A DNA stretch of 64,000 bases from Microbacterium sp. SS28 (GCF_022761035.1 NZ_JAKWJP010000005.1:258794-322793); one strand, 5' to 3'; numbered from the stretch's first letter, positions 18,502-27,609 are shown. Translations and numbers: made by a program. The notes: a model not told the origin generated them from the letters alone.

Positions 18502-20061
18502 TCAGCGCGAGGTGCAGGCGGCTCCGTTGAGACGGAACAGCCACGGCTCGTCCGCCGCACCCTTGCCCGTCACGACGAACGCCGTCGTCTTGCCCGACCG
18601 CAGGGTCGAGGCGACGCGCGGAGCAGTCACCGTGACATCCGCCCCGCTCTGCGCGTACGAGCCGCCGACGACCTTCGTGATTTGCTGAGCTCCGCCGAAC
18701 GACCACGAGACGGTCCAGGGGCTGAGCGTCGTCGCGCCGTTGTTGCGCACCGTGATCGCAGCGATGAAGCCCTTCGCGACCTTCGTGCCCACGACGTGCA
18801 CTTCGCACGCGAGCGGTGCGAGCGCCGGCTGGGAGAGCGAGATCAGCTCACGCGCCTGCGCCGGGAACCACTGCCCCGCGGCGGGGTCCTCGACGCCGCG
18901 CTCGGGGTCGAGCGGACCGCTCGTGCCGCGGTAGCACTTGCCGTCGGACTCGCCCGGCACCTTGATCCACAGGTACGCGTCGACGAGCGCGATGCCCGTC
19001 TCGGTCGTCGGCTGCGCTCCGACCCCGCGTCCGGGCGGGTTGCACCAGACCTCCGGGTCGCCGCCGGGCGTGTACGGCGCCGCGGGACCCGCCCACGGAC
19101 CCGTCCCATTGCGGCTCGTGTCGAGCACGAAGTGCGCCTGGGCCGCGGCATCCCGCACCACGCCGGTGTCGGCGTACGCCTTGTCGTAGGCGGCGTCGGA
19201 GAGGCCCCACGTCGAGAAGTCGCCCGGGTTGGCGGGGTAGTACTGGCTTGCGCACCAGCCAGGCTCCCACCACGACTTCTCGGACAGATTGATGCAGTCC
19301 GAGATCCATGTGCCGTACTTCACGAGCCGCTCGGTCTCGACGTAGTTCGACGCGTTGAGGAAGAAGCCCGCCGTCCGTTCGACGCCAGCCTTGATCAGGC
19401 GATCGGAGATGTCGCCGACGCCGAGCCAGCCGCTGTGGGTCCCGTCGAGGTAGACGGAGGTCGCGCCGAGCGCTCCGAGCGCGTCGACGGCGTGGTTGAG
19501 CTGCGCATACCGGTCGGATGCCGCGGTCGCGGGGTCGAGCTCCGCCGGCTTGCACCACTCGGCGCCGCCGTTGATGTCGGTGTTCCAGGGGATGATCCCG
19601 AGCCCGTCCGGCTCGAGGATCACCGTCGCAGGCCGCCCGCCGATGCCGGCCGCGAGACCGTCGATCCAGGCCTCGTAGGCCGCCGTGTCCTTCGCGCCGC
19701 CCGCCGAGTACTGCGCGCAGTCGCGGAAGGGCAGGTTGTAGGCGACGAGCACGGGCTGCTCCCCCGCCGCGGTGGCGTGGTCGACGTAGAGCCGCGCGGC
19801 GGCTTCGACCTCGGCGGGCGTGCCCTTCGTGAACCATTCGGCCGAAGGGATGCTGCCGAGCAGCTGCGCGTCGGCGCGCGCCTGCCCACTGAGTGACTGT
19901 GCGGCTTCGAGGGTCGTGCTGAACGGGTTCGCGTACAGCTCTGAGCCGGGCAGCCCCGAGTCGTCGGCGTGTGCGGGTGAGATGGCGATGAGGGATGCCG
20001 CGGCCAGCGCCGAGGCCGCTCCGGCGGCCGCGAGGGCACGCCGGAATCGGGGTGAGGTCAT
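18502..20061 (-). CDS. Secreted GH6 cellulase with C-terminal CBM2
   Basis: A 519-residue exported endoglucanase or cellobiohydrolase. The signal peptide is an Arg start followed by an Ala-rich core ending SPAHA. The GH6 signatures are clear: YNLPFRDC with Asp114, and ILEPDGLG with Asp152, the expected acid catalyst. From about residue 418 a family-2 carbohydrate-binding module is bounded by two Cys. The ATG at 20061 has TGGAG upstream. A perfect TGGGAGCGCTCCCA operator lies 61 bp upstream, matching the known CelR site of actinobacterial cellulase genes, so induction by cellobiose is expected. No other cellulase gene is adjacent. Confidence 0.93.
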   Translation of the reverse strand: MTSPRFRRALAAAGAASALAAASLIAISPAHADDSGLPGSELYANPFSTTLEAAQSLSGQARADAQLLGSIPSAEWFTKGTPAEVEAAARLYVDHATAAGEQPVLVAYNLPFRDCAQYSAGGAKDTAAYEAWIDGLAAGIGGRPATVILEPDGLGIIPWNTDINGGAEWCKPAELDPATAASDRYAQLNHAVDALGALGATSVYLDGTHSGWLGVGDISDRLIKAGVERTAGFFLNASNYVETERLVKYGTWISDCINLSEKSWWEPGWCASQYYPANPGDFSTWGLSDAAYDKAYADTGVVRDAAAQAHFVLDTSRNGTGPWAGPAAPYTPGGDPEVWCNPPGRGVGAQPTTETGIALVDAYLWIKVPGESDGKCYRGTSGPLDPERGVEDPAAGQWFPAQARELISLSQPALAPLACEVHVVGTKVAKGFIAAITVRNNGATTLSPWTVSWSFGGAQQITKVVGGSYAQSGADVTVTAPRVASTLRSGKTTAFVVTGKGAADEPWLFRLNGAACTSR

Positions 20062-20121
20062 GTCGCTCCAGGGGGTCTTCGTCGACTCCGCCCGCGTCGT
20101 CGCCGGCGGTCCTGCACGGCT

Positions 20122-20137
20122 GTGGGAGCGCTCCCAC
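20122..20137. promoter_or_regulatory. CelR-type operator upstream of the cellulase
   Basis: GTGGGAGCGCTCCCAC is a perfect palindrome whose 14-bp core (20123-20136) equals the operator described for the LacI-family repressor CelR in Thermobifida. It is placed upstream of the GH6 start and downstream of a possible -10 (TAGCGG on the minus strand). The celR gene is not in this window. Confidence 0.88.
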
Positions 20138-20193
20138 GACACCGCTAAGACTCAGGATGGCGCATGCCTGCGCAGGGAGTCAATGGCGAAGTG

Positions 20194-21042
20194 TCAGTCC
20201 CGCGACGGGAAGCGCTTGTCGAGCCACGCGATGACGTCGGCGCGGACGTCCGCCTGCATGACCTCGTTGAAGATCTCGTGACGCGCGCCGGGGTAGACGA
20301 GCGTCGTGATGTCGGTGAGCCCCGAGCGCGCCCGGTAGGCGTCGGCGAGCTTGTGCACGCTGCGGGGTCCGCCGACGGTGTCTTCACGACCGACGAGCAG
20401 AAGGAGGGGAAGGTCGTGGGCGAGATTCCTGCGGGGCCGCCCGAAGATCTTCGCGACCTCGACGGGGCCGAACAGCTCCATGGGCGACTTGTCGGTCGTG
20501 AGCGGATCGGCAAGGAATGCGGCGCCCACGGCGGGGTCGGAGGACAGCCATTCGACGCCCGTCGACTCGTTCGAATCCCACGGCTTGTTGTGACCTCCCG
20601 TGCGGAGCCAGCCGGGCATCCGGTAGGCCGAGCCGGACAGGATGAAGCCGTCGAACCCTTCGGAATGGTCGTTGATGAGCTTCTGCGTCAGGAACGAGCC
20701 ACCGGAGTGCCCGAGCACGACGACAGGGAGGTCGGGGTTCTCCTCGCGGGCGATCTGCGCGATGCGCCAGACGGCCGCGAGCGTCGCACCGACACCGCCG
20801 GGGCCGAGGCGTCCGAGCTTCTCGACATCGCCGTGCTGCTTCATGCCGGTTCGCCCGTGCCCACGCAGGTCACCCGCGTAGACGATGTACCCGTTCTCGG
20901 TGAGCTGGTCGATGAGCGCGCCGTAGCGCCCCGAATGCTCGCCGACCCCGTGCATGATCTGGACGACGCCGCGCGGCTCGCGCTTGGCAGGGTGGACGTC
21001 GTAGACGATCGCGATGCCGTGCGCATCGGTGAACTCGGGCAT
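20194..21042 (-). CDS. Alpha/beta hydrolase, monoacylglycerol-lipase type
   Basis: A 282-residue serine hydrolase. The motif HGVGEHSGRY near residue 31 and YAGDLRGHGRT near 55 are hallmarks of the monoacylglycerol lipase/lysophospholipase group. The nucleophile is Ser113 in GHSGGS, and Asp (VGREDT) and His (GARHEIF) complete the triad. There is no signal peptide. The ATG at 21042 was chosen; an in-frame GTG two codons earlier is possible, and TAGACT just upstream suggests a leaderless transcript. It stands alone ahead of the cellulase gene, from which it is separated by the CelR box. Confidence 0.85.
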   Translation of the reverse strand: MPEFTDAHGIAIVYDVHPAKREPRGVVQIMHGVGEHSGRYGALIDQLTENGYIVYAGDLRGHGRTGMKQHGDVEKLGRLGPGGVGATLAAVWRIAQIAREENPDLPVVVLGHSGGSFLTQKLINDHSEGFDGFILSGSAYRMPGWLRTGGHNKPWDSNESTGVEWLSSDPAVGAAFLADPLTTDKSPMELFGPVEVAKIFGRPRRNLAHDLPLLLLVGREDTVGGPRSVHKLADAYRARSGLTDITTLVYPGARHEIFNEVMQADVRADVIAWLDKRFPSRD

Positions 21043-21109
21043 GCGCACGAGTCTAGAGCCGCGGGATGCCGCGCCCCCCGCCTGTGCACAGGGTCGCCAC
21101 TCGCTTTAC

Positions 21110-21135
21110 TTAGCCAAACTAATGAGCTAGGCTAA
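21110..21135. promoter_or_regulatory. Candidate MarR operator and leaderless promoter
   Basis: TTAGCC (21110-21115) and GGCTAA (21130-21135) form an inverted repeat in an unusually AT-rich stretch. It overlaps a promoter TTTACT (21105-21110), 17 bp, TAGGCT (21128-21133), whose start point would be at or just before the marR ATG at 21144. Confidence 0.55.
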
Positions 21136-21143
21136 CGATCCTG

Positions 21144-21602
21144 ATGACGACTTCTGCGACCCCCGAGACCGACGCCCACACCGAAGAGCTCGCCGCCGAA
21201 GCATCCGAACTGCGGATCGCCACGTTCCGCCTCGCCCGCCGCCTCCGCGCGGAGCGGGCCATCGACTCGATGAGCGACGCCCAGTTCGCGGTTCTCGCGA
21301 CCCTCAAGGTGCACGGACCGCACACGCTCGGAGAGCTCGCCGAGCGCGAGCGCGTCTCGGCGCCGTCCATGAATCGCACCGTCAACTGTCTCGAGGAGTC
21401 GGGCTACCTGACCCGCACCCCCGACGAGACCGACCGGCGCAAGGTGAACATCGCGCTGGCGGATGCCGGTCTCGCCGTCGTCGAAGAGACCGTCCGGCGC
21501 CGCGATGCGTGGCTCGTGACCGTCCTCGCCGAGCTGCCGGCCGAGGACCGTGCGCTGCTGACACGGGCCGCCGCGATCATGCAGTCGGTGGTGGCACTGT
21601 GA
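21144..21602 (+). CDS. MarR-family regulator
   Basis: A 152-residue winged-helix regulator. The recognition helix region is ERERVSAPSMNRTVNCLEES and the wing TRTPDETDRRKVNIAL carries the DxRxxxxxLT-like pattern of the family. It overlaps the following MFS exporter by GTGA, so regulator and transporter are one operon, probably autorepressed through the inverted repeat in its promoter. The ligand is unknown. Confidence 0.9.
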   Translation: MTTSATPETDAHTEELAAEASELRIATFRLARRLRAERAIDSMSDAQFAVLATLKVHGPHTLGELAERERVSAPSMNRTVNCLEESGYLTRTPDETDRRKVNIALADAGLAVVEETVRRRDAWLVTVLAELPAEDRALLTRAAAIMQSVVAL

Positions 21603-22939
21603 GCGCGATGTTCCGCTCGTTCTCGGTCTTCAACTACCGCGTCTGGTTCATCGGGGCGCTCGTCTCGAACATCGGCGCGTGGATGCAGAACACGGCGATG
21701 AGCTGGGTCGTGCTCACCGAGCTCACGAACAACGACGCCGGGGCCATGGGCATCACGATGGCGCTGCAGTTCGCGCCTCCCCTCCTCCTCGTCGGCGTGA
21801 CGGGGTGGGTCGCCGACCGCTTCGACCGGCGCAAGCTGCTCGTCCTGACACAGAGCCTTCTGCTGCTGCTCGGCACGGCCATCGGCATCCTGCTGCTCAC
21901 GGGCGTCATGACCCTCGGGATCATGTACGCGTTCGCCCTCGCTCTCGGCGTCGTCGCGGCGTTCGACAATCCGAGCCGGCAGGCGTTCGTGTCCGACCTC
22001 GTGGCGCGCGAGAACGCGTCGAACGCCGTCGCCCTCAACGCCGCGTCGTTCAACGGCGCCCGCATGATCGGACCCGCCGTCGCGGGCATCGTGATCGTCG
22101 CGGTCGGCACGGGGTGGGTCTTCCTCGTCAACGGCATCGCGTTCCTGGCCATGATCGGCGCGCTCGCGCTCATCCGTCCCGCCGAGCTCATCCCCCGAGC
22201 GAAGGGCCAGGGCTCCGGGCGCCTCGCGGACGGCTTCCGCTACGTCGGCAAGCGCCCCGACCTCATCGTGACGTTCGCCATGGTGTTCATCATCGGAGCC
22301 TTCGGCATGAACTTCCCGATCTTCGCCTCGACGATGGCGCTCGAGTTCGGGCAGCAGGCCGACGGGTACGGCCTGCTGAGCTCGATCCTCGCGATCGGCT
22401 CGCTCGTGGCCGCTCTGGCCGCCGCGCGCCGCGACCGCGCGCGCATCCGAGTCGTCGTCGGGGCGACGCTGCTCTTCTCGATCGCCGCGACGGTCTCGGC
22501 GTTCATGCCGACGTACTGGCTGTATGCCGTGACGCTCATGTTCACGGGATTCGCGGTCGTGACGATGCTCACGACGGCGAACGGCTACGTCCAGACGACG
22601 ACCGATCCGGCTCTGCGCGGCCGCGTCATGGCGCTGTACATGGCGATCCTCATGGGCGGCACGCCCATCGGCGCCCCCATCGTCGGGTGGGTCGCGGCGC
22701 AGTACGGCCCGCGCGTCGCGATCCTCCTCGGAGCCGCGGGCGCGCTCGTGGCCTTCGCGATCGGGACGACCTGGATGCTGGCATCCGGCCGCGTCCACCG
22801 CCACGAGTCGCGACGATTCCGCCTCTCGATCGACGAGACCCGCCCCTTGCGCGTCGTGACCCCCGCGGAGTTCAGCGACGAGGTCGCCGGAACGACGCCG
22901 TTGCGCATCCCCGGTCCGGCATCCGCCGCGCGGTCCTGA
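21599..22939 (+). CDS. MFS exporter (MFS_3/EntS-like)
   Basis: A 446-residue membrane protein with about twelve hydrophobic helices. The loop motif ADRFDRRKLL between helices 2 and 3 and DNPSRQAFVSDLV between helices 4 and 5 mark the MFS_3 group, which contains enterobactin and macrolide exporters. The hydrophilic C-terminal tail of about 50 residues is not membrane-spanning. GTG at 21599 overlaps the marR stop; an ATG three codons later is possible. Export of a small toxic compound sensed by the MarR protein is the likely role. Confidence 0.87.
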   Translation: MSAMFRSFSVFNYRVWFIGALVSNIGAWMQNTAMSWVVLTELTNNDAGAMGITMALQFAPPLLLVGVTGWVADRFDRRKLLVLTQSLLLLLGTAIGILLLTGVMTLGIMYAFALALGVVAAFDNPSRQAFVSDLVARENASNAVALNAASFNGARMIGPAVAGIVIVAVGTGWVFLVNGIAFLAMIGALALIRPAELIPRAKGQGSGRLADGFRYVGKRPDLIVTFAMVFIIGAFGMNFPIFASTMALEFGQQADGYGLLSSILAIGSLVAALAAARRDRARIRVVVGATLLFSIAATVSAFMPTYWLYAVTLMFTGFAVVTMLTTANGYVQTTTDPALRGRVMALYMAILMGGTPIGAPIVGWVAAQYGPRVAILLGAAGALVAFAIGTTWMLASGRVHRHESRRFRLSIDETRPLRVVTPAEFSDEVAGTTPLRIPGPASAARS

Positions 22940-22969
22940 CGCACGGGTCGGCCCCGCGGGCACGAAGAA

Positions 22970-22996
22970 GGGCGGGGGTCCTGCGACCACCCGCCC
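22970..22996. terminator. Bidirectional terminator hairpin
   Basis: GGGCGGGGGTC (22970-22980) pairs with GACC-A-CCCGCCC (22985-22996), one bulged base and a 4-base loop, between the converging MFS exporter and secreted esterase genes. Confidence 0.75.
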
Positions 22997-23006
22997 TCCT
23001 CGAGGA

Positions 23007-24038
23007 TCAGCCTCTGCGCTGGTGCGCCGAGAAGAAGCTCCACATGGCTTCGGAGGCGCTGATCTCCTGAGTGGTCGCGCCGAGCGGCGAGAGGTCGACG
23101 GACGTCCCCGGCCACGTGTGGCCGCCCTCCGCGACCTCGTAGAGCACGACGTCGGCCTGACGGCTGCACTTGCTCCACGTGAGAGTGCGGATGGAAGCCG
23201 AGTACTGGGCGACCTGGGGTCCGACCCGGCACTCGTTGATCTGCGCCCAGCGTGCGGCTGCGGAGTTGACGCTGTAGCCCCAGCGAAGGTCCTCGTTGCC
23301 CGGGTACGGATTGACGAAGTCGGCCGTGCCGTGGAAGGTCGCGACCGCGACGGGCTGGGCGGGCGTGCACGTCGCCGGCACCGCCGTCGTGAAGTCGGAG
23401 GCATCCGCACGCCCCGCGCGCAGGCCCGCCACAGGGGCGATCGCGGCGAAGACGTCGGACGCCTCGCACGCGAGGGCCGACGCCATGCGCCCACCGCCCG
23501 AGAAGCCGGTCGCGAAGACGCGGCGGTCATCGACGCATCCGGACGCATCGATCTGCGCGACCACGGCGCGCAGGAACGCGACGTCGTCGCGCGATCCGGG
23601 CGGCGGATACGTGCCCGAGGTGAGCGGCACGCCCGGCACGTTCCAGGCCCAGTTGCCGTCGGGCAGCGTCTGCGGGAAGGCGATGTCGCCGGTCGGCTCG
23701 ACGACGATGAACCGCTCGCGGTCGGCGAGGGTGCGCAGATCCGAGATCGAGGCCTGGACCGATCCGTTGGCGTTGGATCCGTGCAGATCGACCACGAGAG
23801 GGAGCTTCTGGCGGGGCGGAGCCGCCGGCACGTGCACGAGCACGGCGTAGTCCGCTCCGTCGAACGACACGTTCACGCGCGAGTCGCCCGTGGCGAGCGT
23901 GCGGACGCACGAGCCGACCGAAGCCGGGGCTGCAGCCGTTGCGGCGGCGGGTGCGAGCAGGGCGCCGGCGACAGCCAGCGCGACAGCGACGGAAGCGGCG
24001 ATCGCCGACCTCCGCCACCGGGTCGAGAAGTGAGACAT
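23007..24038 (-). CDS. Secreted CE1-type esterase (PHB depolymerase/feruloyl esterase-like)
   Basis: A 343-residue exported polyhydroxybutyrate-depolymerase-like esterase. The signal peptide ends near PAAATAAA. The fold shows VDLHGSNANG near the oxyanion hole, the nucleophile in TGFSGGGRMA, the acid in FHGTADFVNPY and the His in EGGHTWPG. Members of this family include LpqC, feruloyl and acetylxylan esterases, so release of acyl groups from plant polysaccharides fits the neighbourhood. The ATG at 24038 has GGGAG six bases upstream; an earlier in-frame ATG at 24056 overlaps that site. Four or more Cys suggest disulphides. Confidence 0.87.
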   Translation of the reverse strand: MSHFSTRWRRSAIAASVAVALAVAGALLAPAAATAAAPASVGSCVRTLATGDSRVNVSFDGADYAVLVHVPAAPPRQKLPLVVDLHGSNANGSVQASISDLRTLADRERFIVVEPTGDIAFPQTLPDGNWAWNVPGVPLTSGTYPPPGSRDDVAFLRAVVAQIDASGCVDDRRVFATGFSGGGRMASALACEASDVFAAIAPVAGLRAGRADASDFTTAVPATCTPAQPVAVATFHGTADFVNPYPGNEDLRWGYSVNSAAARWAQINECRVGPQVAQYSASIRTLTWSKCSRQADVVLYEVAEGGHTWPGTSVDLSPLGATTQEISASEAMWSFFSAHQRRG

Positions 24039-24057
24039 CAGAACTCCCTTGTCCATC

Positions 24058-24096
24058 TCAATACCTAGCGATCACTAGATTTTCAAAAGGCTAGTG
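24058..24096 (-). promoter_or_regulatory. Promoter with CTAG-type inverted repeats, secreted esterase
   Basis: On the minus strand TTGAAA (24086-24081), 17 bp, then TATTGA (24063-24058) form a good promoter for the esterase gene. Overlapping it are CACTAG (24073-24078) and CTAGTG (24091-24096), an inverted repeat, and CTAGCGATCACTAG (24065-24078). The motif resembles the larger palindrome at 27504-27534. The rest of the 236-bp gap is GC-rich and holds a CCCCGGC-G-GCCGGGG palindrome (24203-24217) that may terminate the GH2 transcript. Confidence 0.55.
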
Positions 24097-24274
24097 CCAT
24101 TCGGGTTCTGCGCACAAGAGTTGACTTCGGCGGCCCGGCGCATCTCGACCGACCTCCGCTCCCCGCCCGCGCGCGCCGAAGCGCATCCCCGCCGCTGCCC
24201 TTCCCCGGCGGCCGGGGACCGGGGCGGGCGGGGGCGCGGGTGGGTGGGGTCGTCAGGAAGCCGCGAACCGGCCC

Positions 24275-26728
24275 TCAGGCCGCGACGACGGAGACGGATG
24301 CCGCGGGCCGGCCCGCAGCCGAGACGGTCACGGTGATCTCCCCCGGCCCGGTCGGCCGAACGATCGCGAGCGCGCGGCCGTCGTACGTCGTGATCGAGGG
24401 CCCTGCGAGCGACTCCTCGGTGCGGGCGCGACCCGTGCCGACGCCCGCGAGCACCGCGGGACCCTCGACCTGGACCGTCACGAGCACATCGGCGTCGCAC
24501 GGCACCGAGCCCGCGGCGTCCTCGAGCACGATGCCGACGAACGCGAGCCCGTCGACGGCGATCTCGGGCTCCTCGGCGCGCGCGACGAGCGTCGCCTCGC
24601 CCGCCGTGCGCAGGACGTGGCGCCCTGTCTCGACCCCGCCCGTGCGCGCGACCGCCACGAGCTCGCCGGGGCGGTACTCCGTCACGAAGCGCGCGAGGAA
24701 AGCCTTGTGCTCTCCCACGGGCGCGACGCCGAGCGAGACGCCGTCGAGCAGCAGCTCGACCTCGCCGCCCTCGGCGTACACGTCCACCAGGACCGGCTCG
24801 CCGGGAGCGGCATCCCATGTCCACGACGACACCGCGTCGTGCCACGACCAGGGCGTCATCGCGATGGGGCGTCCGTGGTGCTGGGGGCGGTGCACCGCGA
24901 TGTACGGATCGGTGCGCAGCCCGAAGACGATCTCGCGATAGTACGAGATGGTCCGCCGGTGGCCCGTGATGTCGAGGTCGCCGCTCTCGGCCAGGAGGTA
25001 CGGGTACGGCCCCGCCGTTCCGGTCGGGACATAGCCCTCGGCGTCGGTGTAGTCGACGCGGCCGATGCCCGCTTCGCCGAGGTAGTCCCAGCCCGTCCAG
25101 GTGAAGTCGCCGATGACGTGCGGGAGTCGCTCCACGAGCCCCCACATGACGTCGATCTTCTCGGGGAAGGTCTCGGAGCCCACGATGACCCGGTGCGGGA
25201 AGAGCTCGGCGTCCAGCTCGTAGCGCGAGTCCGCATAGTTGAAGCCGACGACGTCGAGGACGGATGCCGCCTCCTCGGTCGACTCCGTGACGAGCTGCGA
25301 CGCGTTCATGCGCGCCATCTGCTCGCCCATGCCGGCCATCATCGTGTTGGGGTCGGATTCTCGCGCATCGGGCGCAATCCCGTCTGAGGAAGACTGCGCC
25401 TCGGCCTCGGCCATGGCCTCCGACATGCGGTCGAGGTTCGCGATGATCCCGTTGATGCCGTTGGTGACGAAGCGCGTGTCGTCGAGAGCGCGGACGCCCT
25501 CTGCGAGGCGACGGCCCCACGCGGCTCCCGCCGGTGTCCCGAGCTCGAGGATCTCGTTGCCGATCGAGTAGAGAACGACGCTCGGGTGGTTGAAGTCCTT
25601 CGCGACGAGGGCCGCGACATCCCGCTCCCATCGATCGGGGAAGGACCCCGCGCCGTCGAACGCCGTCTTGGAGCGCGTCCACACGTCGGTCAGCTCGTCC
25701 ATCACCAGCACGCCGTGCCGGTCGCACGCGTCGAGCATCGCGCGGCTCATGGGATTGTGCGCGCTGCGGAGGGCGTTGAAGCCCGCGGCTTTGAGCAGGC
25801 GGACCCGGCGATCCTCGGCCGCGTCGATCGTCGCCGAGCCGAGGGCGCCGTTGTCGTGGTGGACGCACGCACCCCGCAGCTTCACGACCTCCCCGTTGAT
25901 GCGCAGACCGTGCTGCGGATCCAGCTGCAGGCGGCGGATGCCGAACCGGGCCGTGTCGCGATCGATGGGCGTGCCCTGCTCGTCGTTCAGCGTCGCGTCG
26001 ACGACGTGCAGCGCCGGGTCCTCGACGCTCCACAGTCGCGGCGACGGGAGAACGAGGCGCGCCCGAGCCGTCGCGGCCTCGCCCGGCAGCACCGTGACCG
26101 GCGCCGACGTGGTCGCGATCTCGCTCCCGTCGGGGCCCGCGATCGACCAGGTCACGCGCGTCGTCCGCGCGTGACGCGTGTCGTTCTCGACCGTCGCGGC
26201 GACCGCCACGACGGCGCGCCCGGCATCGATGTCTGGTGTCGTGACCCGCAGGCCGTCGAGCGCGAAATGCAGTGGATCCGCGACGACGAGGTGCACAGGT
26301 CGATAGATGCCCGCACCGGAGTACCAGCGGCTGTCCTTGTGCGCTTTGGCTTCGACGGTCAGGCGGTTGGCGTCACCGAAGCGGAGGTACGGATCGAGGA
26401 CCGCGGAGAACGACGAGTAGCCGTTGGGCTCGTGCGCGATGAGATCGCCGTTGAGGAAGACGGCCGCGTCACGGTAGACGCCCTCGAACTCGACGATGAC
26501 CGTCTTGTCGCGCCATTCGACCGGCACGTCGAAGGTCTTCTCGTACTCGAACACGCCCCCGGGGTGGTACCCCGTGTGCACGCCCTGGTCGCTCTCGGCA
26601 GACCGCGGCAGATCGCGGATCGCATCGTGCGGAAGCGTCACGGGACGCCAGGTCTCGGGGCCCCGCGCCTCGAAGGCGCCGAGCTTCGGGCCGACCGTCC
26701 AGCCGTCGAGGAACGGGATGCGGATCAT
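24275..26728 (-). CDS. GH2 beta-galactosidase-type glycoside hydrolase
   Basis: An 817-residue family-2 glycosidase without signal peptide. The N-terminal sugar-binding domain begins FLDGWTVG and contains YRDAAVFLNGD; an Ig-like domain and the TIM barrel follow. The acid/base is Glu392 in SIGNEI and the nucleophile Glu519 in IVGSETFP. C-terminal DUF4982-like and Ig-like domains follow. An acidic, Met-rich loop at about 435-490 separates the two catalytic residues. Its ATG overlaps the stop of the TetR gene (ATGA). Beta-galactosidase, glucuronidase or related activity cannot be separated by eye; the context favours cleavage of plant oligosaccharides. Confidence 0.88.
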   Translation of the reverse strand: MIRIPFLDGWTVGPKLGAFEARGPETWRPVTLPHDAIRDLPRSAESDQGVHTGYHPGGVFEYEKTFDVPVEWRDKTVIVEFEGVYRDAAVFLNGDLIAHEPNGYSSFSAVLDPYLRFGDANRLTVEAKAHKDSRWYSGAGIYRPVHLVVADPLHFALDGLRVTTPDIDAGRAVVAVAATVENDTRHARTTRVTWSIAGPDGSEIATTSAPVTVLPGEAATARARLVLPSPRLWSVEDPALHVVDATLNDEQGTPIDRDTARFGIRRLQLDPQHGLRINGEVVKLRGACVHHDNGALGSATIDAAEDRRVRLLKAAGFNALRSAHNPMSRAMLDACDRHGVLVMDELTDVWTRSKTAFDGAGSFPDRWERDVAALVAKDFNHPSVVLYSIGNEILELGTPAGAAWGRRLAEGVRALDDTRFVTNGINGIIANLDRMSEAMAEAEAQSSSDGIAPDARESDPNTMMAGMGEQMARMNASQLVTESTEEAASVLDVVGFNYADSRYELDAELFPHRVIVGSETFPEKIDVMWGLVERLPHVIGDFTWTGWDYLGEAGIGRVDYTDAEGYVPTGTAGPYPYLLAESGDLDITGHRRTISYYREIVFGLRTDPYIAVHRPQHHGRPIAMTPWSWHDAVSSWTWDAAPGEPVLVDVYAEGGEVELLLDGVSLGVAPVGEHKAFLARFVTEYRPGELVAVARTGGVETGRHVLRTAGEATLVARAEEPEIAVDGLAFVGIVLEDAAGSVPCDADVLVTVQVEGPAVLAGVGTGRARTEESLAGPSITTYDGRALAIVRPTGPGEITVTVSAAGRPAASVSVVAA

Positions 26729-27417
26729 GCGATGGCCTCCTCTTCCACGTCGTCGGCGGCGGCCGCGGCGTCGAGCGCCTGCTCGATCGCCGTCAGGTCG
26801 AAGCCCGTGACGAATCCGCGGAAGAACTCGGCGAGCGCATCTGCCATGTCGGTGGATGTCGGATCCAGCAGCCACTGCACCTGGAGGCCGTCCATGAGCG
26901 CGATCGTCGCGACGGCGGCTCGCCCTGGATCGACTCCCGGGAGGAGCCGGCCGCTCTCGGCGATCCGCACGAAGGACCGCGTGATCGACTCGCGCACGAA
27001 CACGTAGCGCCGGATGAAGTACGCATGCGCCGGATGATCGGCCGAGGTCGCCTCGGCCGAGAGCGTGCAGTAGAGCTCGATGACGCCGGGGCTCGCGGCG
27101 TTTCGCCGGGCGAGCGATACGAGACCCCGAAGTGCCTCGACGCCGTCTTCGACGTCGAAGTCGACGATCGAACGCGAGAGATCGTCGCGGTGGTCTAGGA
27201 CGGCCTGCAGCAGCAGGCTCTTGCTGCGGAAGTGGTGGAGCAGACCCGCCTCGCTCATGCCGACGCGCTGCGCGACATCGCGCAGCGACCCCGCGCGATA
27301 CCCCGACTCGGCGAACACCTCGAGCGCGGCATCCAGGATGGCCTGTCGCTTGGCCTCGCTCTTCGCGTACTCGCCGCGAGGCTTGCGCGCCGCCTTGGGC
27401 GCTGTGGCATCCGTCAT
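26725..27417 (-). CDS. TetR-family regulator of the glycoside locus
   Basis: A TetR/AcrR protein of 230 residues from the ATG at 27417. The helix-turn-helix reads LRDVAQRVGMSEAGLLHHF, and the effector domain is close to that of the TetR protein at 8505-9128. A second in-frame ATG at 27474 would add 19 residues; it lies just after a TATAGA -10 (27488-27483) and could be a leaderless start, so the start is uncertain. It leads the GH2 gene in one operon and diverges from the ABC/glycosidase operon across a 31-bp palindrome, so it probably controls both directions. Confidence 0.87.
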   Translation of the reverse strand: MTDATAPKAARKPRGEYAKSEAKRQAILDAALEVFAESGYRAGSLRDVAQRVGMSEAGLLHHFRSKSLLLQAVLDHRDDLSRSIVDFDVEDGVEALRGLVSLARRNAASPGVIELYCTLSAEATSADHPAHAYFIRRYVFVRESITRSFVRIAESGRLLPGVDPGRAAVATIALMDGLQVQWLLDPTSTDMADALAEFFRGFVTGFDLTAIEQALDAAAAADDVEEEAIA

Positions 27418-27503
27418 CGCTACACCGTATCCGTTCGACCGAGCCGGATCGGCGTCGAGCGAAAGACCCTTCATATGACCGTTCTATAACGAATTCCAAG
27501 CAA

Positions 27504-27534
27504 GCGCTAGTTTTTTAGGGTAAAAACCTAGCGC
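27504..27534. promoter_or_regulatory. 31-bp palindromic operator between divergent operons
   Basis: GCGCTAGTTTTTT faces AAAAACCTAGCGC around AGGGT; the 13-bp arms match at 12 positions. It is AT-rich against a very GC-rich background and lies next to the TATAGA -10 of the TetR-GH2 operon. On the other side TTACGT (27551-27556) is a possible -10 of the ABC operon. The position and size fit the operator of the divergent TetR repressor. Confidence 0.72.
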
Positions 27535-27609
27535 ACACTCGGAATTGCTGTTACGTTTCCCAGCAGAAGGCGATCCGCAGGGGTTTCGCCGCCAACGGAA
27601 GGACCAAGG

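Noticed and set aside
24203..24217. CCCCGGC-G-GCCGGGG palindrome as a regulatory operator
   Set aside because: It lies in a run of G/C-only DNA behind the GH2 gene; chance or a terminator is more likely than a binding site.
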